Assembly: GCA_937868455.1 (NCBI GenBank)
Contig: CALMMO010000313.1
Location: 1-6,587, forward strand
DNA: 6,587 nt
Direction of reading: 5' to 3'
DNA from: an uncultured Marmoricola sp.
GTDB taxonomy: Bacteria; Actinomycetota; Actinomycetes; Propionibacteriales; Nocardioidaceae
Part shown: in pieces, positions 1 through 5,932 of the stretch
Numbering within the stretch: the stretch's first letter is position 1
How the letters are laid out: every line of letters begins with the position of its first letter
The notes under the pieces: generated by a model
The model's input: only the letters and a program-made list of their open reading frames with translations
What the model was told of the DNA's origin: nothing
The model's database searches: none
Made by a program: the position numbers and the translations under genes

Positions 1-57
1 ACAAGTAAACCTGTGACTTTGGCGCCTTGCGGGGAGGATCTCCCCCGCAAAGCGCAT
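1..57. repeat. double-hairpin intergenic element, copy A (cut by window edge)
   Basis: Two adjacent stem-loops lie just downstream of the metO stop codon. The large one spans 22-55: GCGC pairs with GCGC at the base, TTGC with GCAA, then GGGGAG with CTCCCC around a GAT loop, leaving one mismatch (C26/A51) and one bulged C46. The small one (1-20) is the right part of an AAAGTCACA/TGTGACTTT hairpin whose left arm is mostly outside the window. Bases 1-30 recur exactly, in inverted orientation, at 1862-1891 (copy B). It probably ends the minus-strand metM-metO transcript, because any strong palindrome at this position could do so. It could equally be a dispersed REP-like repeat. The structure is seen directly; the role is inferred. 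Confidence 0.8.
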
Positions 58-75
58 AACTTCCCGGTTAAGCGA

Positions 76-354
76 TCAGGCCCCTCCGGCCACCGCGGGG
101 ATGATGCTCACCTGAGCTCCATCGCCGGTTGGGGTGCGAAGTCCTTCGAGGAAGCGGACGTCTTCGTTGCCGACGTACACATTCACGAATCTTCTTAGCT
201 CGCCGGTGTCATCGAGGAGGCGCGAGCGGATTCCTGGGTAGGTCGCTTCGAGATCATCGATCGTTTCAGCAACGCTCGCGCCATGCGCCTCGACCTCACT
301 GGCGCCGCCTGTGTAGGTGCGCAAAATGGTGGGCACCCGCACCGTCACGGTCAC
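76..354 (-). CDS. metO: MoaD/ThiS-family sulfur-carrier protein, probable MetO
   Basis: This 92-residue beta-grasp sulfur carrier has the usual length for the CysO/MoaD group and closely resembles mycobacterial CysO in layout: VRVPTILRTYTGG near the N-terminus, RFVNVYVGNEDVRFL around 55-69, and IIPAVAGG at 84-91. Family knowledge: the C-terminal Gly-Gly is adenylylated by an E1-like (MoeB/ThiF) enzyme and converted to a thiocarboxylate that donates sulfur. Here one alanine (codon at 79-81) follows the Gly-Gly, so a protease must probably expose the glycine first. The start is GTG at 354, inside the TGA of the upstream gene (4-bp GTGA overlap). There is no clear Shine-Dalgarno of its own, so translation is probably coupled to metM. 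Pairing with a threonine-synthase-like enzyme under a SAM riboswitch points to homocysteine synthesis rather than molybdopterin, thiamine or cysteine. The activating enzyme and protease are not in this window. Confidence 0.88.
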   Translation of the reverse strand: MTVTVRVPTILRTYTGGASEVEAHGASVAETIDDLEATYPGIRSRLLDDTGELRRFVNVYVGNEDVRFLEGLRTPTGDGAQVSIIPAVAGGA

Positions 355-1601
355 ACGACGCCAGATTCAGCGAAGGCGTCGTACGACGGACGAATCGTGG
401 CTGCGACGCCTACATGATCTGAGATCGCCTCGATGGTCTTGAGCCCCATGCCGGTGTTGATCACGACAGTTTCCAATTCTGGGTCGAGTTGACCGGTCTC
501 AACCAACTTCTTCAAGACCGCGATGCTGGTGCCTCCGGCAGTCTCGGTGAAGATGCCTTCTGTGCGGGCAAGGAGTAGGACGCCCTGGCGTACCTCGTCG
601 TCGGTGACGTCTTCGATGGCTCCACCGGTACGACGACAAATGTCGAGCACATAGATCCCATCGGCCGGGTTGCCGATAGCCAACGACTTCGCGATGGTGT
701 CGGGCTTAACTGGCCTGATCGCGTCGTGACCGGCCTTGAAGGCAGTCGACACGGGCGAGCAGCCGGTGGCTTGGGCGCCAAAGATCCGGTAGGGCTTATC
801 TTCAACGAGTCCGAGTTTGATGAGTTCTTGGAAGGCCTTGTCGACCTTGGTCAACTGCGACCCCGAAGCCACCGGAATGACCACCTGATCGGGCAGGCGC
901 CAACCTAGTTGCTCCGCGATTTCGTAACCCAGGGTCTTGCTGCCCTCGGCATAGAAGGGTCGAACGTTGACGTTGACGAACGCCCAGCCGTCCTCTTCTC
1001 CAGCGATCTCCGAAGCAAGTTTGTTGACGTCGTCGTAGTTACCTTCGACGGCAACCAGGGAGTCGGTGTAGACCGCAGAGTTGACCTGCTTGCCCTGCTC
1101 AAGATTGCTCGGGATGAAGACAACGGTCTTGATCCCGGCGCGGGCACCCGCCGCCGCAACGGCGTTGGCCAGGTTGCCGGTGCTGGGACAAGCGAACACC
1201 TTGGAGTGAAACTCGCGTGCTGCGCTCAAAGCGCAGGCCACAACCCGATCCTTGAACGAGTGAGTCGGATTGGTGCTGTCGTCCTTGACCCACAGGTTGT
1301 CGATGCCGAGGGTCTGGCCGAGGTTCTTGGCCTTCAAGAGTCGGGTGAAACCCGGCTCGAGGTTGGGGCTTTCTTCGATGTCGGCCGGCACTGGCAAGAG
1401 CTCTTTGTAGCGCCAGATGTTGCGCGGACCTCGCTCGATGCTTTCGCGCGTCACCGCCGGGAAGTTGTAAGAAATCTCAAGCGGGCCAAAACACTCAGGA
1501 CAGGCGTAATAGGGACCCAGGTCCTGCACATGCCCGCACTCTCGACACGATAAGCCGGTTGCGTTGCCGAATGCGCCCTCACGAAGCACGATCGAAGACA
1601 C
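351..1601 (-). CDS. metM: threonine synthase-like PLP enzyme, probable MetM (O-phosphohomoserine to homocysteine)
   Basis: This is a 416-residue fold-type II PLP enzyme of the threonine synthase family. Seen: an N-terminal zinc-ribbon-like module with Cys pairs at about 19/22 (CREC) and 34/37 (CPEC); NPTHSFKDR with the probable PLP lysine at about 117; the phosphate-binding STGNLANAVAA at about 140; IPVASGSQ at about 242; and NTGMGLK near 382. Classical threonine synthase normally has Gly where this has His before SFKDR. Known: in Streptomyces a ThrC homologue, MetM, takes O-phosphohomoserine from the threonine branch and makes homocysteine using the thiocarboxylated carrier MetO encoded next to it. 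The adjacent sulfur carrier and upstream SAM-I riboswitch match that scheme. The frame stays open upstream to an ATG at 1643, but those codons lie inside the riboswitch. GTG 1601 has a perfect AAGGAGG six bases upstream and is preferred. A true threonine synthase remains possible. The family is certain; the specific function is inferred. Confidence 0.82.
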   Translation of the reverse strand: MSSIVLREGAFGNATGLSCRECGHVQDLGPYYACPECFGPLEISYNFPAVTRESIERGPRNIWRYKELLPVPADIEESPNLEPGFTRLLKAKNLGQTLGIDNLWVKDDSTNPTHSFKDRVVACALSAAREFHSKVFACPSTGNLANAVAAAGARAGIKTVVFIPSNLEQGKQVNSAVYTDSLVAVEGNYDDVNKLASEIAGEEDGWAFVNVNVRPFYAEGSKTLGYEIAEQLGWRLPDQVVIPVASGSQLTKVDKAFQELIKLGLVEDKPYRIFGAQATGCSPVSTAFKAGHDAIRPVKPDTIAKSLAIGNPADGIYVLDICRRTGGAIEDVTDDEVRQGVLLLARTEGIFTETAGGTSIAVLKKLVETGQLDPELETVVINTGMGLKTIEAISDHVGVAATIRPSYDAFAESGVV

Positions 1602-1607
1602 GAGAAT

Positions 1608-1614
1608 CCTCCTT
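1608..1614 (-). promoter_or_regulatory. Shine-Dalgarno deciding the metM start
   Basis: On the minus strand AAGGAGG is followed by six bases (ATTCTC) and then GTG at 1601. It fixes the translation start and rules out the upstream in-frame ATGs at 1643, 1637 and 1619. It begins directly after the last base of the riboswitch P1 helix, so ribosome access could be affected by whether P1 is formed. Confidence 0.85.
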
Positions 1615-1733
1615 CTCATCTTCCTCGCGGCGACCATCGCCATGAGACGGAATTGGCACCTTCCCGCGAGTGGATTGATCGCGGTGGTTGCCGGGGCTTC
1701 AGCGGGCCGTATCCCTCTGCCCCTCTTAATGAG
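1615..1733 (-). promoter_or_regulatory. SAM-I (S-box) riboswitch controlling metM-metO
   Basis: Read on the minus strand, the leader has the S-box landmarks in order. The P1 5' strand CTCAT (1733-1729) is followed by TAAGAGGGGC, the kink-turn segment AGAGGGA, the P2 loop CGGCCCG, CTGAAGCCCCGGCAACC, a P3 stem CCGCGA/TCGCGG, the conserved AAGGTGCCAATTCC, a P4 stem GGCGA/TCGCC, and AAGATGAG. The last five bases (1619-1615) pair with CTCAT to close P1, with one extra G-U pair. GGGGC and GCCCC form P2. Known: this class binds S-adenosylmethionine and turns off methionine and SAM synthesis genes. No terminator hairpin with a U-run separates the aptamer from the gene, and the ribosome site directly follows P1, so control is probably at translation initiation. 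This is the strongest sign that the operon makes a methionine precursor. Confidence 0.93.
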
Positions 1734-1741
1734 TTGGCGAA

Positions 1742-1770
1742 AGAGTACGGGACCCGTCTCACGATGTGCA
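1742..1770 (-). promoter_or_regulatory. probable sigma70-type promoter of metM-metO
   Basis: On the minus strand TGCACA (1770-1765) and TACTCT (1747-1742) are separated by exactly 17 bases. Each is a partial match to TTGACA and TATAAT. Transcription would begin near 1735-1736, two or three bases before the first P1 base of the riboswitch at 1733, which is where a riboswitch leader should start. Position supports the call more than sequence does. Confidence 0.45.
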
Positions 1771-1830
1771 CACTGCGTCCGGTATTCGGGATGGGCGTGG
1801 TGAATTAGGCGTGTGCTTTGCCGGGATGTT

Positions 1831-1894
1831 TGGCGCTTTACCCGGAGGATCTCCTGGGCAAGGCGCCAAAGTCACAGGTTTACTTGTGACTTTT
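1831..1894. repeat. double-hairpin intergenic element, copy B
   Basis: This is the inverted counterpart of the element at 1-57. The large hairpin (1831-1868) has TGGCGC pairing with GCGCCA at its base, a CCC/GGG middle and GGAG/CTCC around a GAT loop. The small hairpin (1868-1893) has perfect 9-base arms AAAGTCACA and TGTGACTTT around an 8-base loop. Bases 1862-1891 are the exact reverse complement of 1-30. The 18 bases at the top of the large stem differ widely between copies when aligned this way, yet both remain self-complementary. Confidence 0.85.
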
Positions 1895-1909
1895 CGCCTG
1901 TTCTCAGGC
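1831..1909 (-). terminator. probable 3' end of the DUF3263-LytR_C transcript
   Basis: Directly after the TAG of the LytR_C gene, the minus strand has three stem-loops in a row: GCCTG/CAGGC with a 4-base loop (1909-1896), then the small and large hairpins of repeat copy B. No long U-run follows on the minus strand. TTTT at 1891-1894 follows the small hairpin only when read on the plus strand. Termination by stacked hairpins is plausible, and the block insulates the LytR_C gene from the metM promoter downstream. Confidence 0.45.
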
Positions 1910-2446
<537 letters not shown>

Positions 2447-2449
2447 GTG

Positions 2450-2740
2450 CTAGACGTCAAAGCCGAGTCGACGCGCAGAACGAGCACGCTGACGAGTTGC
2501 CCGAAGCCGGCGAAGACGGCGAACCAACAGCGGGTCAGCTGCCAAAGCATCCGCCTGGTCGATCAACACGTTTAAGACTTGGTAGTAGCGGGCAGCAGAC
2601 ATATCGAAGCGATCGCGGATTGCCTGTTCTTTGGCGCCGGCGTACTTCCACCATTGCCGCTCGAAGTCGAGGATCGCCAAATCGCGCTCAGTGAGCTCAC
2701 TGTCACCCGTGGTGGGCTGAAGTGCGTACTCGGCGGACAT
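2450..2740 (-). CDS. DUF3263 family protein
   Basis: This 96-residue protein carries the DUF3263 signature typical of actinobacteria: LTERDLAILDFERQWWKYAG at about 16-35, then EQAIRDRFDMSAARYYQVLN at about 38-57. The segment after WWKYAG looks like a helix-turn-helix (a sigma-factor-like 'RFDMSAARYYQ' turn). The C-terminus (72-91) is rich in arginine, which would suit nucleic-acid binding. The molecular function is not known to me. The ATG at 2740 has AAGGAG eight bases upstream (2754-2749). The TAG stop lies three bases before the LytR_C start, making a two-gene unit matching Rv0430-Rv0431. It is divergent from the hydrolase gene at 2853. Confidence 0.88.
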   Translation of the reverse strand: MSAEYALQPTTGDSELTERDLAILDFERQWWKYAGAKEQAIRDRFDMSAARYYQVLNVLIDQADALAADPLLVRRLRRLRATRQRARSARRLGFDV

Positions 2741-2776
2741 GCAATGGGCTCCTTCGACGGCGTCGACGTTGCGGTG

Positions 2777-2806
2777 AGTCTAGAGCAGGAATCACATCGA
2801 TGTCAT
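2777..2806 (-). promoter_or_regulatory. probable promoter of the DUF3263-LytR_C unit
   Basis: On the minus strand ATGACA (2806-2801; 5 of 6 to TTGACA) and TAGACT (2782-2777; 4 of 6 to TATAAT) are separated by 18 bases. This would give a leader of about 30 bases that includes the AAGGAG at 2754-2749. A perfect 10-base palindrome, ACATCGATGT (2794-2803), overlaps the -35 box and part of the spacer and could be an operator; its outer bases extend it to TCACATCGATGTCA with one broken pair. Confidence 0.5.
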
Positions 2807-2838
2807 TTGGCCCCCGGCGAGTCGTATCGACCCGTGAC

Positions 2839-2844
2839 TAACCT
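2839..2844 (+). promoter_or_regulatory. possible -10 box for a leaderless hydrolase mRNA
   Basis: TAACCT ends eight bases before the ATG at 2853, and no convincing Shine-Dalgarno precedes that ATG. The spacing would place the transcription start at or next to the A of ATG, a common actinobacterial arrangement. No good -35 box is visible, so this is weak. Confidence 0.28.
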
Positions 2845-2852
2845 GTGAGCAT

Positions 2853-3881
2853 ATGGACCTGATCCCCACTCCTGCTCAACTCGCGTCGGCCGCAGCCAAC
2901 GTGGCTTTCGCCGCGCTCAATGGGGGCAGCGCCGACCCGCGCCCCATGCCGCGCACCCTGATTTCCCAGACCACGATGGGTGAGCTCTACTCCTACGACT
3001 GCCCCACCGTCGGCAACCCAATTTTGCTGGTCCCACCGAACCGCAGTGTGGCAAGGGCCTTCGATCTGCGGCGTGGATGCTCACTCGTGGAGCACCTGAT
3101 CCAAAGCAGACCGTCCTACATAGTGGAGTACGACGGCGCCACTGACCTGCGTGAGTGCGTCGAGCACGTCATCCCAGACTCAGTGCGCGAGGTGTCAGCC
3201 GATGCCGCTCAACGTCCCGTTCACGTTGTCGGCTGGTCCTTAGGCGGCATCCTTGCCGCCTTGAGCACCGCCGCCCACAAGCTGCCCATCGCATCGCTCT
3301 CGTTGGTGTCCACACCGATCGACCTCTCAGGGGTCCCTGCCCTGGCTCCGGCACGGCCCCTGCTTGACCTCAGTGCTGTGCCAACACCGGTGAGCGCGGC
3401 TTACCGCCTTCTTGGTGGAAGCCCGATCCCATTCGTGGGCGAATTTGTCGCCAACCAAGCTGTCCAAGAACTCATTGCCACCCCGCTAGCCAAATTGCGC
3501 CGCCTTGATGACCGCGAATTCTTGGCCCAAGTTGAAGCCGTCGAGCAGTTGAGTAAGCAGGCGTCGCCGTACTCCGGCCGAGAGTTCGGTCGCCTCTTCC
3601 ATCAAGTCCCGGCGGGAGTCGACCTGCCCGGCGGTGCGATCCGTTTGGGCCGTCGGCGGGTGCGGTTGAGTGCGATGGAGGTACCGGTGCTGATCGTGGC
3701 CGGCAACGTCGACACAATCGCGCCGATGGCCACCATCAAACCGTGGACCAAGGTGCTCTCGGGCAGTCCAGAGGTGCAGTTCGAGATCGTTCCAGGAGGA
3801 CACCTCGGGGCGCTGACAGGGCGCGCCGCCCGCGAAGACACCTGGCCCTCGTTGGTGGAATGGTTCGACACCAACAACTAG
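2853..3881 (+). CDS. alpha/beta hydrolase with PHA synthase-like layout
   Basis: This 342-residue alpha/beta hydrolase shows the nucleophile elbow GWSLGG at 127-132 (Ser129). Asp287 in AGNVDTIAP and His317 in GGHLGALTG complete a likely catalytic triad. The stretch ILLVPPNRSVARAFDLRRG (57-75) followed by SLVEHLI resembles the 'VPP..n..yi.DL.p..Slv..l' block of PhaC polyhydroxyalkanoate synthases. True PhaC uses a Cys nucleophile (GxCxGG), while Ser is present here, so an esterase or acyl-transfer enzyme is also possible. No signal peptide is evident, so it is probably cytoplasmic. It is transcribed alone, divergent from DUF3263 and followed by a strong hairpin at 3935-3980. The fold and triad are well supported; the substrate is unknown. 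Confidence 0.85.
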   Translation: MDLIPTPAQLASAAANVAFAALNGGSADPRPMPRTLISQTTMGELYSYDCPTVGNPILLVPPNRSVARAFDLRRGCSLVEHLIQSRPSYIVEYDGATDLRECVEHVIPDSVREVSADAAQRPVHVVGWSLGGILAALSTAAHKLPIASLSLVSTPIDLSGVPALAPARPLLDLSAVPTPVSAAYRLLGGSPIPFVGEFVANQAVQELIATPLAKLRRLDDREFLAQVEAVEQLSKQASPYSGREFGRLFHQVPAGVDLPGGAIRLGRRRVRLSAMEVPVLIVAGNVDTIAPMATIKPWTKVLSGSPEVQFEIVPGGHLGALTGRAAREDTWPSLVEWFDTNN

Positions 3882-3934
3882 CGGCCGCCGTACCGAGGCC
3901 ATGTCGCGCACCATGCGCCACTACTCCCCATGCA

Positions 3935-3980
3935 AAACTGACGCTTCCCATGTGAAGTTTCGCGTGGGAAGCGTCAGTTT
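3935..3980 (+). terminator. long perfect hairpin, probable terminator of the hydrolase gene
   Basis: Sixteen-base arms (AAACTGACGCTTCCCA at 3935-3950 and its exact complement at 3965-3980) enclose 14 bases. Four more pairs including G-U (TGTG with CGCG) can extend the stem to about 20 pairs with an AAGTTT loop. The stem ends in A-run and T-run sides, so it could work in both directions, although the T-run is only three bases. It lies 53 bases after the hydrolase stop. A smaller hairpin, GCGCA/TGCGC, sits just upstream at 3906-3918. Confidence 0.6.
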
Positions 3981-4001
3981 CACCGGGTACCCGGTGAAAC
4001 T
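3976..4001. promoter_or_regulatory. 26-bp perfect palindrome before the decarboxylase gene
   Basis: AGTTTCACCGGGT is followed at once by its exact reverse complement, giving 13 uninterrupted pairs of dyad symmetry centred between 3988 and 3989. It shares five bases with the right arm of the preceding hairpin and ends six bases before the ATG at 4008. It could be a second terminator hairpin, a DNA operator for a dimeric regulator, or an RNA structure limiting ribosome access. No Shine-Dalgarno is visible between it and the start codon. Confidence 0.75.
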
Positions 4002-4007
4002 TGCACC

Positions 4008-5429
4008 ATGAGCGACATCACTGCGCGACTAGCCGCAATGCAATCCCTCGACGTCCCAGTGGTGGGGGGACGCACACTGGCGTATGTGTACGACGCCGGC
4101 ATCCCTGAAGCTGAGGAAGTCGGCAAGGCAGCAGTGGCGGCGTATGCGGGGAGCAACGGGCTGGACCCCACTGCTTTCCCGAGCTTGTTGCAGATGGAAA
4201 ACGAGGTCGTCGGGTTTGCCCTCGACATGATCGATGCTCCCGACTCAGCGGTCGGCACGGTGACCAGTGGCGGCACCGAGTCGGTGTTGTTGGCGGTGTT
4301 GGGCGCTCGCCAAGCCCACCCTTCAACCACGCCCAACATCGTGGTGCCGAGCACGGCACACGCAGCCTTCCACAAGGCCGGTGAGTATTTCGGGGTTGAG
4401 GTGCGAGTGGCGCCGACGGGGGCCGATCACCGCGCCAATCCCGCCGCGATGAGCGCCCTTGTCGATGGCGACACGGTGTTGATCGTGGCTAGTGCGCCGT
4501 CGTACGCCCACGGCGTGATTGACCCGGTGAAGGAGATCGCAGATCTGGCGATCAAGCACGAAACGCGCATGCACGTTGACGCCTGCATCGGCGGCTTTGT
4601 GCTCCCCTTTGCCGCCAAGATCGGGCGTCCTGTCACGCCGTGGACCTTTGATGTGCCGGGCGTGAGCAGCATCAGTCTGGACTTACACAAATATGCCTAC
4701 GCACCCAAGGGCACCTCACTGCTCTTGCATCGCGATGCTCAGTTGCGTCGCCCGCAGTATTTCGCCACCGCGCATTGGCCTGGGTACACCTTGGTCAACC
4801 CCACCTTGCAGTCCACGAAGTCCGGCGGGCCGCTGGCTGGCGCGTGGGCAGTGCTCAACACGATCGGACCTGAGGGCTACAAGAAACTCACTGCCCACAC
4901 ATTCGACGGTGTCGACCAACTTCTCGACATGATCGCCAAACACCCAGACTTGCGACTGGTCGGGCAACCGGATAGCACCTTGATCTGTTTCGAGGCCGAA
5001 GGTAGTTGCGATGTGTTCACAATCGCGGATCTGATGCACACCCGATCCTGGTGGGTGCAACCTCAACTTTCGTACGACGGCCACCCGGCCAATCTCCATC
5101 TGACCTTGTCAGCAGCCACCGATGTCCCGTCGTTCATCAAAGATCTTGAAGCCGCCGTCGCAGACGCAGTCGCCCAAGGCCCCATCAGCCTTGACAGCGA
5201 CGTACTCGCCTTCGTTCAGGCACTTGATCCAACTGCGTTGAGCGACGCCGAGTTCGATGGATTGCTGGCTGCTGCTGGCATGGTCGGGGGCGATGGAATT
5301 GGGCTCCCGGAGGAGATGGCACCCATCAATGCCCTCCTCGACGCCGCCAGTCCCGCCATGCGCGAGTCGTTGCTAACCGTCTATATGGACCGCTTGCTTC
5401 GGCCCACCCGAGTAGGGTCAGCGCCGTGA
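4008..5429 (+). CDS. PLP-dependent decarboxylase family enzyme, sphingosine-1-phosphate lyase-like
   Basis: This 473-residue fold-type I PLP enzyme belongs to the group II decarboxylase/S1P lyase branch. Seen: TSGGTES at 86-92 (phosphate binding); STAHAAFHKAG at about 115, whose His118 would stack on PLP; HVDACIGGFVLPF at 189-201, whose Asp191 would bind the pyridine nitrogen; and SLDLHKYAYAPKG at 223-235, whose Lys228 would form the Schiff base. SGGPLAGAWAVLNTIGPEGY near 272-291 matches the later block of S1P lyases. There is no N-terminal membrane helix, unlike eukaryotic S1P lyase, so it is soluble. A C-terminal tail of about 75 residues follows the fold. The substrate cannot be read from sequence: a phosphorylated sphingoid base or an amino acid is possible. 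It overlaps the next gene by 4 bp (GTGA). The start ATG lies right beside the palindrome at 3976-4001 and lacks a visible ribosome site. Confidence 0.86.
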   Translation: MSDITARLAAMQSLDVPVVGGRTLAYVYDAGIPEAEEVGKAAVAAYAGSNGLDPTAFPSLLQMENEVVGFALDMIDAPDSAVGTVTSGGTESVLLAVLGARQAHPSTTPNIVVPSTAHAAFHKAGEYFGVEVRVAPTGADHRANPAAMSALVDGDTVLIVASAPSYAHGVIDPVKEIADLAIKHETRMHVDACIGGFVLPFAAKIGRPVTPWTFDVPGVSSISLDLHKYAYAPKGTSLLLHRDAQLRRPQYFATAHWPGYTLVNPTLQSTKSGGPLAGAWAVLNTIGPEGYKKLTAHTFDGVDQLLDMIAKHPDLRLVGQPDSTLICFEAEGSCDVFTIADLMHTRSWWVQPQLSYDGHPANLHLTLSAATDVPSFIKDLEAAVADAVAQGPISLDSDVLAFVQALDPTALSDAEFDGLLAAAGMVGGDGIGLPEEMAPINALLDAASPAMRESLLTVYMDRLLRPTRVGSAP

Positions 5430-5932
5430 AACCACTCAGCGTGATCGCCATCGGTCTGATCATTGTTTTGGTCGACATCCCGGTTCGAGGCTTCGACGTC
5501 GTGACCGACATCATCGGGTGGCTGGCATGCTTTTGGGCCCTGCTCACAATGTCTCGACTAGGAAACTGGTTCGGCATCGGCTTGGCGGGCGCAGCCTTAG
5601 GTGCGGGGGTTTCGATGTTCTCCGGCACCTCCCCTGGAGGCACGTTGGCGTGGCTGGATCTGATTGCCACAGTATTAGTGATGTTCGGCGCGTGCTCCGG
5701 ACTGATGCAGATCTCGCGCGAGAGCGACCCCGGCACGGCATCAATGTCTAACGCGGTGCGCTGGACCTTGATTGCCCTGCTGGTGCTCGCCCCATTGTCA
5801 ATGAAGTTCTTGCCCCAGTGGTCGCTGGTCACTTTGGGTTACCTCGGCATCGCTGTGGTGGTGTGGACCTTGCTGTTGCTGTTCACTCGCGCGGGTCGGT
5901 CGTACGCCGTACCTCAACGAACGCGTGAGTGA
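5426..5932 (+). CDS. small multi-pass membrane protein, function unknown
   Basis: This 168-residue hydrophobic protein has about five or six likely membrane helices, near residues 4-20, 26-42, 49-66, 75-95, 111-127 and 134-154. It has a short basic C-terminus. A motif [16 protein letters not shown] (17-32) links the first two helices and resembles the 'DhR..gfDllPD.iGw' turn seen in several unassigned bacterial membrane proteins. I do not recognise a named family. The GTG start at 5426 sits inside the TGA of the decarboxylase (4-bp overlap), and the stop lies 8 bp inside the uracil-DNA glycosylase gene, so it is the middle gene of a tightly packed operon. Confidence 0.78.
   Translation: MKPLSVIAIGLIIVLVDIPVRGFDVVTDIIGWLACFWALLTMSRLGNWFGIGLAGAALGAGVSMFSGTSPGGTLAWLDLIATVLVMFGACSGLMQISRESDPGTASMSNAVRWTLIALLVLAPLSMKFLPQWSLVTLGYLGIAVVVWTLLLLFTRAGRSYAVPQRTRE

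Noticed and set aside
76..354. Molybdopterin synthase small subunit (MoaD) or CysO assignment
   Set aside because: No moa, moe, cysM or mec gene is nearby, and the partner enzyme is of the threonine synthase family under SAM control.
909..1553. 214-codon open frame on the plus strand inside metM
   Set aside because: It is antisense to a strongly supported PLP enzyme, has no recognisable motif, and is explained by high-GC codon bias.
351..1601. Plain threonine synthase (thrC) assignment
   Set aside because: Kept only as an alternative. The SAM riboswitch, linked sulfur carrier and altered lysine motif fit MetM better, though sequence alone cannot exclude it.
1564..1803. 79-codon plus-strand open frame between repeat copy B and metM
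   Set aside because: It overlaps the riboswitch and promoter on the other strand and has no motif.
1..1894. Composite transposon carrying metM-metO
   Set aside because: There is no transposase, no target-site duplication can be judged, and the flanks are hairpin repeats rather than insertion-sequence ends.
5326..5832. 168-codon minus-strand open frame
   Set aside because: It is antisense to the end of the decarboxylase and the membrane protein, and its composition is that of a frame shadow.
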